Made by a program: the position numbers and the translations under genes. Positions 25,584 through 36,673 of a stretch of DNA of 64,000 nt are shown here, in pieces; position 1 is the stretch's first letter, and the number at the start of each line of letters is the position of its first letter. Source of the DNA: Streptomyces albireticuli (GTDB taxonomy: Bacteria > Actinomycetota > Actinomycetes > Streptomycetales > Streptomycetaceae). The notes under the pieces are model-generated. The model was not told the DNA's origin. It was given only the letters and a program-made list of their open reading frames with translations, and did not search any database. The DNA lies in NCBI RefSeq assembly GCF_021228125.1, contig NZ_JAJQQS010000012.1, forward strand, positions 62,001 to 126,000, in the 5' to 3' direction.

Positions 25584-26828
25584 TCAGCCGGCCGCGGGGG
25601 TGCTCTTGCCCCACTCGGACCACGGCATGTTCCAGCCGTTGAGGCCGTTCTCCGGCTGGATCGTCTTGTCGTCGGAGTTCTTGACGACCACGACGTCACC
25701 GACGAGGGAGTTCTTGTAGAACCAGGCGGCCGGGGTGTTCGGGTCGCCGCCGCCGCGCTGGTCCTCCAGGCCCACACAGCCGTGGCTGGCGTTCTCCGAG
25801 CCGAAGGTGGACGAACCGGACCAGTAGTTGCCGTGCAGGAAGGTGCCGGAGGTGGAGAGGCGCATCGCGTGCGGCACGTCCGGGATGTCGTACTCGCCCT
25901 TGCCGTCGCCCTTGGTGAAGCCGACGGTGGCGCCGTTCATGCGCGTCACGTCGTGCTTCTCGCTGATGACCATCTGGCCGTTGTACGTGGGGTTGGCGGG
26001 GGCGCCGGCGGATATCGGGATGGTCCTGATGACCTTGCCGTCCCGCTCCACCGTCATCTGGTGGGACTTGGCGTCGACCGTGCTGACCTGGCTGCGGCCG
26101 ACCGTGAACTTCACGGTCTTCGTCTGCGAGCCGTACACGCCCTCGCGGCCCTGGACGCCGTCGAGGTTCAGATCGACCTTCACCTTGGTCCCTGCGGCCC
26201 AGTACTTCTCGGGACGGATGTCGACGCGGTCGTTGCCGAACCAGTGCGCCTTGACCGGAACGGCCGGCTCGGCGGTCACCTTGATGGCCCGCTCGACGGC
26301 CTTCGGGTCGGTGATGCCGCGGCTGAAAGTAATCGATACGGGCATTCCGACGCCGACGGTCTCGCCGTCCTCCGGCGTGAAGTAGCCGACGAAAGTGTTC
26401 TGCGGGGTGAGCGTCGTGAACGACGCGTGCTTGGCCGACGTGCGGCCGTCCTCGTCCTTGGCCAGCGCGTCCACCGTGTACTTCGCGGAGGCCGCCAGAT
26501 GGGCGGTCGGCTCCCAGGCCGAACCGCCCCCGGTTATCCTGCCCTCGACGGTCCTGCCCTTGCCGTCGGCGACCTTGACGGACGTCAGCTTGCCCTGGGC
26601 CGCGGTGACCTTGAGCTTGCCGCTCGTCTCGACGTCCTTCGCGCCGTCCTTCGGGGCGATCTCCACGACGGCCTTCGAGGGCTTGCCGTCGTCGACGACC
26701 TTCTCGCCCTTCTTCTTGCCTTCGTCATCGCCACCACAGGCGCTGACCAGCAGCAACACCATTCCGAGCAGCAGCGCCGACAGGCCCTTGCGGCCCGCGC
26801 GCCCTCTCGATGTCGGCTGCACGTTCAC
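25584..26828 (-). CDS. lipoprotein L,D-transpeptidase with Ig-like domains
   Basis: A 414-aa cell-wall enzyme that would make 3-3 crosslinks in peptidoglycan or attach proteins to it. A signal peptide with lipobox LVSAC (cysteine about 32) is followed by a Lys/Asp linker, two Ig-like domains (about 50-265) and a YkuD catalytic domain (about 265-400). The catalytic motif is HGNYW...SHGCVGL, with the nucleophilic cysteine in SHGC. The start is GTG 26828, with AGGGGAG about ten bases upstream. It resembles mycobacterial LdtMt2 in domain order. Confidence 0.94.
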   Translation of the reverse strand: MNVQPTSRGRAGRKGLSALLLGMVLLLVSACGGDDEGKKKGEKVVDDGKPSKAVVEIAPKDGAKDVETSGKLKVTAAQGKLTSVKVADGKGRTVEGRITGGGSAWEPTAHLAASAKYTVDALAKDEDGRTSAKHASFTTLTPQNTFVGYFTPEDGETVGVGMPVSITFSRGITDPKAVERAIKVTAEPAVPVKAHWFGNDRVDIRPEKYWAAGTKVKVDLNLDGVQGREGVYGSQTKTVKFTVGRSQVSTVDAKSHQMTVERDGKVIRTIPISAGAPANPTYNGQMVISEKHDVTRMNGATVGFTKGDGKGEYDIPDVPHAMRLSTSGTFLHGNYWSGSSTFGSENASHGCVGLEDQRGGGDPNTPAAWFYKNSLVGDVVVVKNSDDKTIQPENGLNGWNMPWSEWGKSTPAAG

Positions 26829-27237
26829 TACGGTTCGTCTCCCCTCGCACGGCCCGCGGCCAAGCGGAGCCCCCAGAGCGCGGCTCGCGCTTCGGCGATA
26901 GATAACCACATGCCAGGGACAGCTCGGCCCCTGGGGAATGTCACCGTTCGGTCCCGAATGGGATAGCTCGGCGACGGCCCTGGGGACGGTGACGCGCTCC
27001 GCGCGCATGAGGTGCGGCCGGTGGCCGGAGTGAGGCATCTTAATCCGGCCAACCACGGGCCTGACACCGGGGGTCGGGTCGGCGGCACCGGCCCGCGCGC
27101 CCGCGCGGCGGGCCCGATCACATGTGTGAGCGCGCCCGTGGATGTGGGCAGAACTGGGGGAAGGACTGGACCGCCGACGCCCGGTACGGGAAGCCGGGTG
27201 CCCGGCGTGCCGGCCGAGAGCCGCCGGAGGCGAAGAC
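26829..27237. other. 409-base divergent gap between the transpeptidase and glgX
   Basis: No gene is supported. It must carry promoters for both directions. The segment 26880-26970 is somewhat less GC-rich. An 8-bp inverted repeat, TGGCCGGA (27022-27029) and TCCGGCCA (27044-27051), lies about 190 bases before glgX and could be an operator or a hairpin. Confidence 0.45.
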
Positions 27238-29694
<2,457 letters not shown>

Positions 29695-29728
29695 ACGGTG
29701 TCAGTGGTGAACCGTAGTCTCGCTCCTG

Positions 29729-31579
29729 ATGACTGAGACCCGAGGAGACCCCGCCCGGCCCCGGCGCCGCTCGACCGTCCGTTCACTGCTCCGTCTGTGG
29801 CCGTATGTCCGGCCGGTGCGGGGCCGCTTGCTGGCGGCCGCCCTGATGGCGGTCCTGGGGTCCTTGATGTCCCTGGTCATCCCGCTGGCCCTCAAGTGGA
29901 TGGTGGACGGCCCGGTCGCCGACCGCGAACCCTCCGGGGTGTGGCTGGGCGGTCTGGTGCTGCTGGTGCTCGGGAGCGCGGAGGCGTCGCTGTTCTGGGC
30001 GCGCCGGGCGCTGACGGCGCGGCCGCTGGCACGGGTCGAGGCGGACATGAGGGCGTCGCTCTACCGCCACCTCCAGCGGCTGCCCGTCTCCTTCCACGAC
30101 CGCTGGCCCTCGGGTCAGCTGCTGTCCCGGGCCACGACGGATCTGATGCTGCTGCGCATCTTCCTCGCGTTCCCGCTGACCTTCCTGCTGGTCAACGGCG
30201 TGACCATCGTGGCCGGTTTCCTCATCCTGCTGACGCAGGAGTGGACGCTGGGGCTGGTCCTGCTGGCCCCGGTGGTGCCGCTGATCGTGCTGTGCCGGTA
30301 TTTCGAGGAGCGCTACTCCCAGGCGGCGCGCACGGCACAGGACCGAACCGGCGATCTGACGACGGTCGTCGAGGAGAGCGTCCTCGGCATCCGCGTCGTC
30401 AAGGGCTTCGGCCGCCACCGCGGCCAGGAGCGGGCGTTCGCGGCGCTCGCCGGCGGGGTGCGCGACACGGAGCTGCGCAAGGCGGGCCTGCTGGGGGCGG
30501 TGTGGGCGGTGATCATGATCCTGCCGGAGCTGGCCCTCGGGGCGGCGCTGGTGCTGGGCGTGATGCGGGTCGCCGACGGCGATCTGTCGGCGGGCACGCT
30601 GGTGGCGTTCCTGTCGACGGCGCTGGCGCTGCGGTGGCCGGTGGAGTCGATGGGCTTCCTGCTGGCGATCACCAATGAGTCGGCGACGGCCGCGGACCGC
30701 TTCTTCGAGGTGATGGACTCCCGGCCGCCCGCGGGTGAGCCGGCGTCGGTGCCGGCGCCGCGGGCGGCGGCCGGGAAGGCCGGTGCGGGGACCGCGAAGG
30801 CAGCGGACGCCTGGGGCGACGAGGCGGCGGGACTGCGCCTGGAGGGCGTGGAGTTCCGCTATCCCGACGCCCCGGCGGACGCGCCGCCCGTGCTGCGGGG
30901 CGTCGATCTGCACATCCGGCCCGGCGAGACCATGGCGCTCGTCGGCACCACGGGCAGCGGCAAGACGACGCTCACCGCGCTCATTCCCCGGCTCCACGAG
31001 GCGACGGCCGGGCGGATCACCCTGGACGGCCAGGACATCGCCGCGCTGCCCCGCGAACGGCTGCGGCGGCTGGTCTCGGTCGCCTTCGAGGACCCCACGC
31101 TCTTCTCCGCCACCGTCGCCGAGAACGTCCTGATGGGCGCCGAGGGGGCCGGCGAGCCCGAGCTCGTACGGGCACTGGCCGTGGCCCAGGCCGACTTCGC
31201 GCACGACCTTCCGGACGGGACGGCGACCCAGGTCGGGGAGCAGGGCCTCAGCCTGTCGGGCGGCCAGCGGCAGCGGCTGGCGCTGGCCCGCGCCGTCGTC
31301 GGCGAGCCCCGCTTCCTGGTCCTCGACGATCCGCTGTCCGCCCTGGACGTGCACACCGAGGCCATGGTGGAGGCGGCCCTGCGGAAGGTGCTGGCGACGA
31401 CCACCGCGCTGATCGTCGCCCACCGCCCGTCCACGGTCCTGCTGGCCGACCGGGTGGCGCTGCTCTCCGGGGGCCGTGTCACCGCCGTCGGCACCCACCA
31501 CGAACTGCTCCACGGCAACCGCGAGTACGCCGCCCTGATGTCCGGCGAGCCCCGCGGCGAGGAAGGGCGGACCCGATGA
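29729..31579 (+). CDS. ABC exporter half-transporter A (degenerate ATP site)
   Basis: A 616-aa fused permease-ATPase (ABC_membrane about 25-310, NBD about 365-600). Walker A GTTGSGKTT has its lysine at about K412, and the signature is LSGGQRQR. Two key positions are changed: the Q-loop reads VAFEDP (E for Q), and Walker B reads LVLDDP, with D534 where the catalytic glutamate should be. This is the pattern of the non-hydrolysing site of heterodimeric exporters. The stop overlaps the next gene by four bases (ATGA). Cargo is unknown; multidrug or lipid export is possible. Confidence 0.93.
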   Translation: MTETRGDPARPRRRSTVRSLLRLWPYVRPVRGRLLAAALMAVLGSLMSLVIPLALKWMVDGPVADREPSGVWLGGLVLLVLGSAEASLFWARRALTARPLARVEADMRASLYRHLQRLPVSFHDRWPSGQLLSRATTDLMLLRIFLAFPLTFLLVNGVTIVAGFLILLTQEWTLGLVLLAPVVPLIVLCRYFEERYSQAARTAQDRTGDLTTVVEESVLGIRVVKGFGRHRGQERAFAALAGGVRDTELRKAGLLGAVWAVIMILPELALGAALVLGVMRVADGDLSAGTLVAFLSTALALRWPVESMGFLLAITNESATAADRFFEVMDSRPPAGEPASVPAPRAAAGKAGAGTAKAADAWGDEAAGLRLEGVEFRYPDAPADAPPVLRGVDLHIRPGETMALVGTTGSGKTTLTALIPRLHEATAGRITLDGQDIAALPRERLRRLVSVAFEDPTLFSATVAENVLMGAEGAGEPELVRALAVAQADFAHDLPDGTATQVGEQGLSLSGGQRQRLALARAVVGEPRFLVLDDPLSALDVHTEAMVEAALRKVLATTTALIVAHRPSTVLLADRVALLSGGRVTAVGTHHELLHGNREYAALMSGEPRGEEGRTR

Positions 31580-33510
31580 CGACCAGCGCCCCCGATCAAC
31601 GGACCGCCGAGGAGGAACCGGCCGCGGGCCGGACCGCCTCCGGCCCGGCCGGCACCCCCCGTCCCGGAGACCCCGCCGGCCCCACGGACTCCGCGGACTC
31701 CACGGACTCCACGGGCTCCTCCGATCCCTTCGACAAGGACGTGCTGCCCGCGCCGAAGGGCGCCTCCCTCGCCCTGCTGCGCTCGCTGCTCGCGCCCGCC
31801 CGGTGGCCGGTGCGGATCGCCGTCGTGGTGCTGCTGCTCCAGCAGGCCGCCGTGCAGGCCGGGCCGCTGCTCGTCGCGTTCGCCATCGACCGCGGCGTGC
31901 CCGCCGTCCGCCGGGGCGACCACGGTCCGCTCACGCTGATCGGCGCCGCCTATCTGGTCTCCGCGCTGGCCTCCGGGCTGCTCCAGTTCGCCTTCGTCCG
32001 GATCACCGCGCGCGTCGGCCAGGACGTCCTGCTGGACCTGCGCGGCCGGATCTTCCGCCACGCCCAGTCGCTCAGCGTCGACTTCCACGACCGCTACACC
32101 TCGGGCCGGCTGATCTCCCGGGCGACCACGGACGTCGAGTCCATCCGCGAGCTGCTGAACGAGGGCCTCCAGGAGCTGATCGGCATCGCCCTGTCGGTGG
32201 TCTACGTCTCCGCGGTGCTGCTGTACCTGGACTGGGGCGTCGGTGGCGCGGCCGTGCTCTCCTTCGCGCCGCTGTATCTGCTGGTGCGCTCCTACCGGCG
32301 CCGCTCGATGCTGGTCTACCGGGAGCGGTCCACGGCGGTCGCGTCGGTGATCGTGAAGTTCACCGAGACGATGAACGGCATCCGGCCGGTCCAGGCGTTC
32401 CGCCGCGAGCGGGCCAACGAGAAGGACTTCGACGCGCTCAACGCCCGGCACCTGAAGGCCAACGGCGCGGCGATGCTGGAGATGGCCCGCTATGTGGTGA
32501 CGTCACGGCTGGTGGCCAACACCGCGCTCGCGGGGATCGTGCTGTGGGGCGCCTACCGGGTGGCGGACGGCGAGCTCGCGCTGGGCGCGCTGGCGGCCTC
32601 GGTGCTGTACCTGCGCCGGCTGTACGACCCGATCGACCGGCTCGCGATGTTCCTCAACTCCTACCAGTCCGCGGCCGCGTCCCTGGAGAAGATCGCGGGT
32701 CTGCTGGCCCAGCGGCCGTCGGTCCCCGAGCCCCGGGAGCCGCGGCCGCTGCCGGAGCGGACGGGCGGCGGCCCGGGCCGCGAGGTGGTCTTCGACGGGG
32801 TGCGGTTCGCCTACCGCACGGGCGGCGAGGTGCTGCCCCGCTTCGACCTGACGCTGCCCGCCGGGCAGACGGTGGCCGTGGTGGGCTCGACGGGCGCGGG
32901 GAAGTCCACGCTCGCCAAGCTCCTTTCGCGCTTCTACGACCCGACCGAGGGCGAGGTCCGGCTGGACGGCGTTCCGCTGCGCGAGCTGGCCGGGCCGGAG
33001 CTGCGGCGCGGGGTGGTGATGGTGACGCAGGAGTCGTTCCTCTTCTCCGGCACGGTCGCCGACAACATCGCCATCGGCCGTCCCGGGGCCACCCGTGAGG
33101 AGATGGAGCGGGCGGCCCGGGCGATCGGCGCGCACGACTTCATCACGGCCCTGCCGGACGGCTACGACACGGACGTCCGCAAGCGCGGTGGGCGGATCTC
33201 GGCGGGTCAGCGGCAGCTCGTCGGCTTCGCGCGGGCCCTGCTCGCCGACCCGGCGGTCCTCATCCTCGACGAGGCCACGTCCTCGCTGGACGTCCCGGGC
33301 GAGCGGGCCGTCCAGCGGGCCATGGGCACGGTGCTGCGCGGGCGGACGGCCGTGGTCATCGCCCACCGGCTGTCGACCGTGGAGATCGCGGACCGGGTGC
33401 TGGTGATGGCGGACGGCCGGATCGTGGAGGACGGCACCCCGGCCGAGCTCATCGCGGGGACGGGCCGCTTCGCGGAGCTGCACCGCGCCTGGCGGGACAG
33501 CCTGGTCTGA
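31576..33510 (+). CDS. ABC exporter half-transporter B (catalytic partner)
   Basis: A 644-aa partner subunit with a roughly 55-residue Thr/Ser/Pro-rich N-terminus, a six-helix membrane domain (about 70-360) and an NBD (about 400-640). Walker A is GSTGAGKST, the Q-loop is VTQESF and Walker B is ILDEATSSLD with a normal catalytic glutamate (about E566). The H-loop is VIAHRLST. The signature is ISAGQ instead of LSGGQ. Since each site uses the signature of the other subunit, the altered signature belongs to the same degenerate site as D534 of subunit A. Start ATG 31576 overlaps the stop of subunit A. Confidence 0.94.
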   Translation: MTTSAPDQRTAEEEPAAGRTASGPAGTPRPGDPAGPTDSADSTDSTGSSDPFDKDVLPAPKGASLALLRSLLAPARWPVRIAVVVLLLQQAAVQAGPLLVAFAIDRGVPAVRRGDHGPLTLIGAAYLVSALASGLLQFAFVRITARVGQDVLLDLRGRIFRHAQSLSVDFHDRYTSGRLISRATTDVESIRELLNEGLQELIGIALSVVYVSAVLLYLDWGVGGAAVLSFAPLYLLVRSYRRRSMLVYRERSTAVASVIVKFTETMNGIRPVQAFRRERANEKDFDALNARHLKANGAAMLEMARYVVTSRLVANTALAGIVLWGAYRVADGELALGALAASVLYLRRLYDPIDRLAMFLNSYQSAAASLEKIAGLLAQRPSVPEPREPRPLPERTGGGPGREVVFDGVRFAYRTGGEVLPRFDLTLPAGQTVAVVGSTGAGKSTLAKLLSRFYDPTEGEVRLDGVPLRELAGPELRRGVVMVTQESFLFSGTVADNIAIGRPGATREEMERAARAIGAHDFITALPDGYDTDVRKRGGRISAGQRQLVGFARALLADPAVLILDEATSSLDVPGERAVQRAMGTVLRGRTAVVIAHRLSTVEIADRVLVMADGRIVEDGTPAELIAGTGRFAELHRAWRDSLV

Positions 33511-34221
33511 TTTCCGGGGCCCCGGATCACGGTGTCAGCGCTGCCGGAAGGGGCATGCCGAGGCACGCGGGGGCGGTGGGGCCTCCCGCCGCACCCGCTC
33601 GGCCCTCCCGCCCGCACCCGGGTCGCCCGCCGGTCCGGGGCCGCGCCCGGCCCCTGTGGTGACCGCGCCACCCGGCCCGGGAAGCCGTCATTGGACCACA
33701 CCATTTCCGGTCGAACAGCGGTTCCGTCCTCCCCGGCGCCCGTGCCACGAAGGGGACTCACACCTTCCCCCCGCGACCCCGGGTACGCGCTGGCGGCGGC
33801 GACCGTGACCGCCCCGAGGGGCCGTGCACCGCTATGCGGACCACGTTCTTTCGTCAACGGACGGATTTTGGCCAACTTGCCGCCGCACTCCTGACACGTA
33901 CATGCCCGCGGTGGCACTCTTCCCTCCACCGACGCACGGCTTCCCCACGGCACCACTGCCGGGCGCCGGCCTACCTCCATATCTCCTTATCGGCTTCGCT
34001 GTTTCGGCTCCGCCGCGCGCTCTGGGCTCCGCCGTCTCGGCCCGTACCCCGGCCCCCACACCCCCCGCTCACGCCGGCCGCTCCCGAGTGCCCGACAGCA
34101 CCGGGCGGCCCACCGTGTCCGGGGACGTTCCACGTGTTCTGCCTCGCTCTGCCCGGACGGCCAGTTCGCCGCCCGGCCGCCTCAGGCCACGCCCACCGTG
34201 GTCACCGCAGAAGGAGTCAGC
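33511..34221. other. 711-base gap before the M4 protease gene
   Basis: I see no convincing gene. TCCGGGGCCCCGGA (33513-33526), a perfect palindrome, follows the exporter stop and may help termination. Bases 33830-33990 are less GC-rich. Around 33870-33905 a stretch with AACTTGCCGCCGCACTCCT and then GACACGTACATG resembles, from memory, sequences ahead of secreted protease genes in Streptomyces, so a promoter near 33890 with a leader of about 300 bases is plausible. Confidence 0.4.
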
Positions 34222-36504
34222 GTGAGACCCACCCCCCATCGGCGCGCAGTCGCCACCGGCGCGCTGGTCGCCGTGACGGCGATGCTGGCCGTCGGCGTGC
34301 AGACCGGTTCCGCCACCGCCCGCACCGACGCGAAGGACACCGGCCGCACCCTCGTCGCCAAGGCCGACCCGGGCGCCCTGCCCGTCAAGCTCACCCCCTC
34401 GCAGCGCGCCGAGCTGATACGCGACGCGAACGCCACGAAGGCGACGACCGCGAAGACCCTGGGCCTCGGCGCCAAGGAGCGGCTGGTCGTCCGGGACGTC
34501 AGCAAGGACGCCGACGGCACGCTGCACACCCGCTACGAGCGCACCTACGACGGCCTGCCGGTCCTCGGCGGCGACCTCGTCGTCGACGCCACCAAGGGCG
34601 GCACCCCCAAGACCGTCGCCAAGGCGACCAAGGCGCGCCTCGCGGTCCCGACGACCAGCGCCTCGTTCGCCGCCGGCACCGCCGAGAAGGACGCGGTCAA
34701 GGCCGCTCAGGCGCAGGGCTCGAAGGCCACCAAGGCGGAGCGGGCGCCCCGCAAGGTGATCTGGGCGGCGAACGGCACGCCCGTCCTCGCCTACGAGACC
34801 GTGGTCGGCGGCCTCCAGCACGACGGCACCCCGAACGAGCTGCACGTCATCACGGACGCGCGGAGCGGCAAGAAGCTCTTCGAGTTCCAGGGCGTCAAGC
34901 AGGGCGTGGGCAACAGCCAGTACAGCGGCAAGGTCACCATCGGCACCTCGGGGTCCGCCCCGTCGTTCCAGCTCAACGACCCCACGCGCGGCGGCCACAA
35001 GACCTACAACCTCAACCGCGGCACGTCCGGCACCGGCACGCTCTTCACCGACGCCGACGACGTCTGGGGCAACGGCACCACCAGCGACCCGGCCACGGCG
35101 GGCGTCGACGCCCACTACGGCGCACAGCTCACCTGGGACTACTACAAGAACGTCCACGGGCGCAGCGGCATCAAGGGCGACGGCAAGGGCGCGTACAGCC
35201 GGGTCCACTACGGCAACGCCTATGTGAACGCGTTCTGGCAGGACACCTGCTTCTGCATGACGTACGGCGACGGCAGCGGCAACGCCAAGCCGCTGACCTC
35301 GATCGACGTGGCCGCGCACGAGATGACGCACGGCGTCACCTCGGCCACCGCGAACCTCACCTACAGCGGTGAGTCCGGCGGTCTCAACGAGGCCACCTCG
35401 GACATCTTCGCCGCCGCCGTGGAGTTCTGGGCCGAGAACCCCACCGACAAGGGCGACTACCTGGTCGGCGAGAAGATCGACATCAACAGCAACGGCACCC
35501 CGCTGCGCTACATGGACAAGCCCAGCAAGGACAGCCGTTCCAAGGACGCCTGGTACTCGGGCATCGGCTCCATCGACGTGCACTACTCGTCGGGCCCGGC
35601 CAACCACTGGTTCTACCTGGCCTCCGAGGGCAGCGGCCAGAAGGTCGTCAACGGGGTCTCCTACGACTCCCCGACCTCCGACGGCAAGCCCGTGACCGGC
35701 ATCGGCCGGGACAACGCCGCCAAGATCTGGTTCAAGGCGCTGACCCAGCGGATGCAGTCCAACACCAACTACGCGGGCGCGCGCGACGCCACGCTGTGGG
35801 CCGCCGGTGAGCTCTTCGGCGTCGGCAGCGAGACGTACAACAACACCGCCAACGCATGGGCCGCGATCAACGTCGGCAGCCGGGCCACCACCGGTGTCTC
35901 GGTCACCGCGCCCGGCGACCAGACCAGCATCGTGAACACCGCCGTACAGCTCCAGATCAAGGCGTCGAGCTCCAGCTCCGGCGCGCTGACCTACGCGGCC
36001 ACGGGCCTGCCCGCCGGCCTGTCGATCAACGCCTCGACCGGTCTGATCTCCGGCACCCCGACGGCCACCGGCACCAGCAACGTGACCGTGACGGTGAAGG
36101 ACTCGGCCGGCCAGACCGGCACGTCCTCCTTCAAGTGGACCGTGAACACCACGGGTGGCGGCAGCGTCTTCGAGAACACCACCCCGGTGGCGATCCCGGA
36201 CGCGAGCGACGCGGTCACCTCGCCGATCGTCGTGACCCGCAGCGGCAACGGCTCCTCGGCGCTGAAGGTGGACGTGAACATCACGCACACCTACCGCGGT
36301 GACCTCAAGATCGACCTGGTGGCCCCGGACGGCAAGTCCTGGCAGCTCAAGGCCTCCGACCCGTGGGACTCCGCCGAGGACGTCAAGGAGACCTACACCG
36401 TCGACGCCACCGGCGCCTCCGCGAGCGGCACCTGGAAGCTCCAGGTCCAGGACGTCTACTCCGGCGACGACGGCACCGTCAACAGCTGGAAGCTGAGCTT
36501 CTGA
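34222..36504 (+). CDS. secreted M4 (thermolysin-type) metalloprotease with P domain
   Basis: A 760-aa secreted zinc protease. A signal peptide (about 1-33, ends GSATA) is followed by an FTP/PepSY-type propeptide (about 60-210) and an M4 catalytic domain (about 220-550). HEMTH carries zinc ligands H366 and H370 and catalytic E367; the third ligand is E390 in GGLNEATSD, 20 residues on as expected. Next come a putative Ig-like domain (about 560-645; LTYAATGLPAGLSINASTG) and a C-terminal proprotein-convertase P domain (about 655-760). GTG 34222 has AAGGAG six bases upstream. Confidence 0.95.
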   Translation: MRPTPHRRAVATGALVAVTAMLAVGVQTGSATARTDAKDTGRTLVAKADPGALPVKLTPSQRAELIRDANATKATTAKTLGLGAKERLVVRDVSKDADGTLHTRYERTYDGLPVLGGDLVVDATKGGTPKTVAKATKARLAVPTTSASFAAGTAEKDAVKAAQAQGSKATKAERAPRKVIWAANGTPVLAYETVVGGLQHDGTPNELHVITDARSGKKLFEFQGVKQGVGNSQYSGKVTIGTSGSAPSFQLNDPTRGGHKTYNLNRGTSGTGTLFTDADDVWGNGTTSDPATAGVDAHYGAQLTWDYYKNVHGRSGIKGDGKGAYSRVHYGNAYVNAFWQDTCFCMTYGDGSGNAKPLTSIDVAAHEMTHGVTSATANLTYSGESGGLNEATSDIFAAAVEFWAENPTDKGDYLVGEKIDINSNGTPLRYMDKPSKDSRSKDAWYSGIGSIDVHYSSGPANHWFYLASEGSGQKVVNGVSYDSPTSDGKPVTGIGRDNAAKIWFKALTQRMQSNTNYAGARDATLWAAGELFGVGSETYNNTANAWAAINVGSRATTGVSVTAPGDQTSIVNTAVQLQIKASSSSSGALTYAATGLPAGLSINASTGLISGTPTATGTSNVTVTVKDSAGQTGTSSFKWTVNTTGGGSVFENTTPVAIPDASDAVTSPIVVTRSGNGSSALKVDVNITHTYRGDLKIDLVAPDGKSWQLKASDPWDSAEDVKETYTVDATGASASGTWKLQVQDVYSGDDGTVNSWKLSF

Positions 36505-36606
36505 GCGACCCGCGGGAACCGGCCGACGTGGACGACCACGCCGCGCTGTACCGCTGACCGGTCCGGTGCCCCCACCGGCCGGCCACCGCACGGCACCGCA
36601 TGAACC

Positions 36607-36648
36607 AGGCGCCGTCCGGGGTGAGTCCACCTCCCCCGGACGGCGCCT
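36607..36648. terminator. two-way terminator between the M4 protease and glgP
   Basis: A perfect 15-bp stem (36607-36621 with 36634-36648) and a 12-base loop lie between the convergent protease and glucan phosphorylase genes. Confidence 0.8.
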
Positions 36649-36673
36649 CACTACGTCCCGGACGGCGCCCCCG

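Noticed and set aside
32934..33146. Frame disruption in the second ABC half-transporter
   Set aside because: The reading frame is continuous from 31576 to 33510, with all NBD motifs in order.
33834..35372. 512-codon plus-strand frame starting before the M4 protease
   Set aside because: It overlaps the protease in another frame, and its Arg/Pro/His-rich composition marks it as a shadow.
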